DNA of 5,687 bases from Clostridia bacterium (GTDB lineage Bacteria > Bacillota_A > Clostridia > Christensenellales > Aristaeellaceae): assembly GCA_017464225.1 (NCBI GenBank), contig JAFUDW010000122.1, positions 1-5,687 on the forward strand. The letters run 5' to 3'. Positions within the stretch are counted from its first letter, which is position 1. Each line of letters opens with the position of its first letter. Made by a program: the position numbers and the translations under genes. The notes below the pieces were generated by a model. That model was not told the DNA's origin. It ran no database searches and saw only the letters and a list, made by a program, of their open reading frames with translations. Below are positions 5,646-5,687 of the stretch, piece by piece.

Positions 5646-5687
5646 TTAGAGTACGGTAGAAAGGAGAAACAGATCATGAGTACCCTG
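5442..5687. repeat. Right arm of a 246-bp inverted repeat (partner 1-246)
   Basis: Begins at codon 102 of tctB copy 2 and runs to the window end, matching the reverse complement of 1-246 at 244 of 246 bases. The last 141 bp (5547-5687) are identical to the reverse complement of 1-141. Upstream of 5442 the match falls abruptly to that of diverged paralogues. Confidence 0.97.
5676..5687 (+). CDS. tctA: Start of probable tctA (large TTT membrane subunit), second copy, cut by window edge
   Basis: Four codons (Met-Ser-Thr-Leu) follow AAGGAG (5661-5666) with a 9-nt spacer, 30 bp after tctB copy 2. The assignment rests on the usual tctB-tctA order; the sequence is identical to the left-end copy. 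Confidence 0.5.

Noticed and set aside
1..5687. Inverted ends as a fold-back sequencing artefact
   Set aside because: A fold-back would make the whole tctB regions mirror images. Here the N-terminal halves are diverged paralogues with different upstream regions, so the two copies look real.
1..5687. CRISPR array, tRNA/rRNA, transposase, riboswitch
   Set aside because: No regular short repeats, RNA gene signatures, transposase ORFs or convincing riboswitch folds were seen on either strand.

Overview
The window reads as a bacterial locus built around a tripartite tricarboxylate transporter (TTT/TctABC family) controlled by sigma-54. The organism is probably a Bacillota/Clostridia-like anaerobe. 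The evidence is GGAGG-type ribosome binding sites on nearly every gene, extended -10 promoters (TGNTATAAT), a PrpR-type sigma-54 activator and moderately GC-rich coding sequence. The substrate-binding protein has an ordinary signal peptide without a lipobox cysteine, so a diderm relative (Negativicutes or Synergistota type) cannot be excluded.

Layout. On the minus strand, reading right to left: tctC (4757-3804), an intrinsic terminator, a sigma-A-like promoter, a PrpR_N/PAS/AAA+/Fis-HTH activator (3702-1777), a D-2-hydroxyacid dehydrogenase (1768-806, 8 bp after the activator), a terminator fused to an extended -10 promoter (635-667), a first tctB (546-43), and the first four codons of a probable tctA (12-1). 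On the plus strand, diverging from tctC: a second tctB (5139-5645) and the first four codons of a second probable tctA (5676-5687). The 381-bp gap between tctC and the second tctB carries two perfect, oppositely facing -24/-12 promoters. Exactly midway between them lies a cluster of TGAAAC half-sites that includes a 25-bp near-palindrome. This is the expected architecture for one activator bound centrally and driving both promoters by looping.

How it may work (inference): the activator senses a small carboxylate or its metabolite through PrpR_N/PAS and switches on tctC and tctB2-tctA2 together. tctB1-tctA1 appears to have its own sigma-A promoter. One binding protein would therefore serve two TctBA membrane units under different control, and the dehydrogenase would interconvert the imported 2-hydroxyacid and its 2-oxoacid.

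The most unusual structural point is that the two window ends are reverse complements. Positions 1-246 match 5442-5687 at 244 of 246 bases, and the outermost 141 bp are identical. The repeat covers the 3' part of both tctB genes and runs into both tctA genes, with an abrupt edge inside tctB that suggests gene conversion. It could allow the whole 5.4-kb module to invert. The exact 141-bp terminal match also suggests that the window is a complete de Bruijn-graph contig ending at a repeat node.
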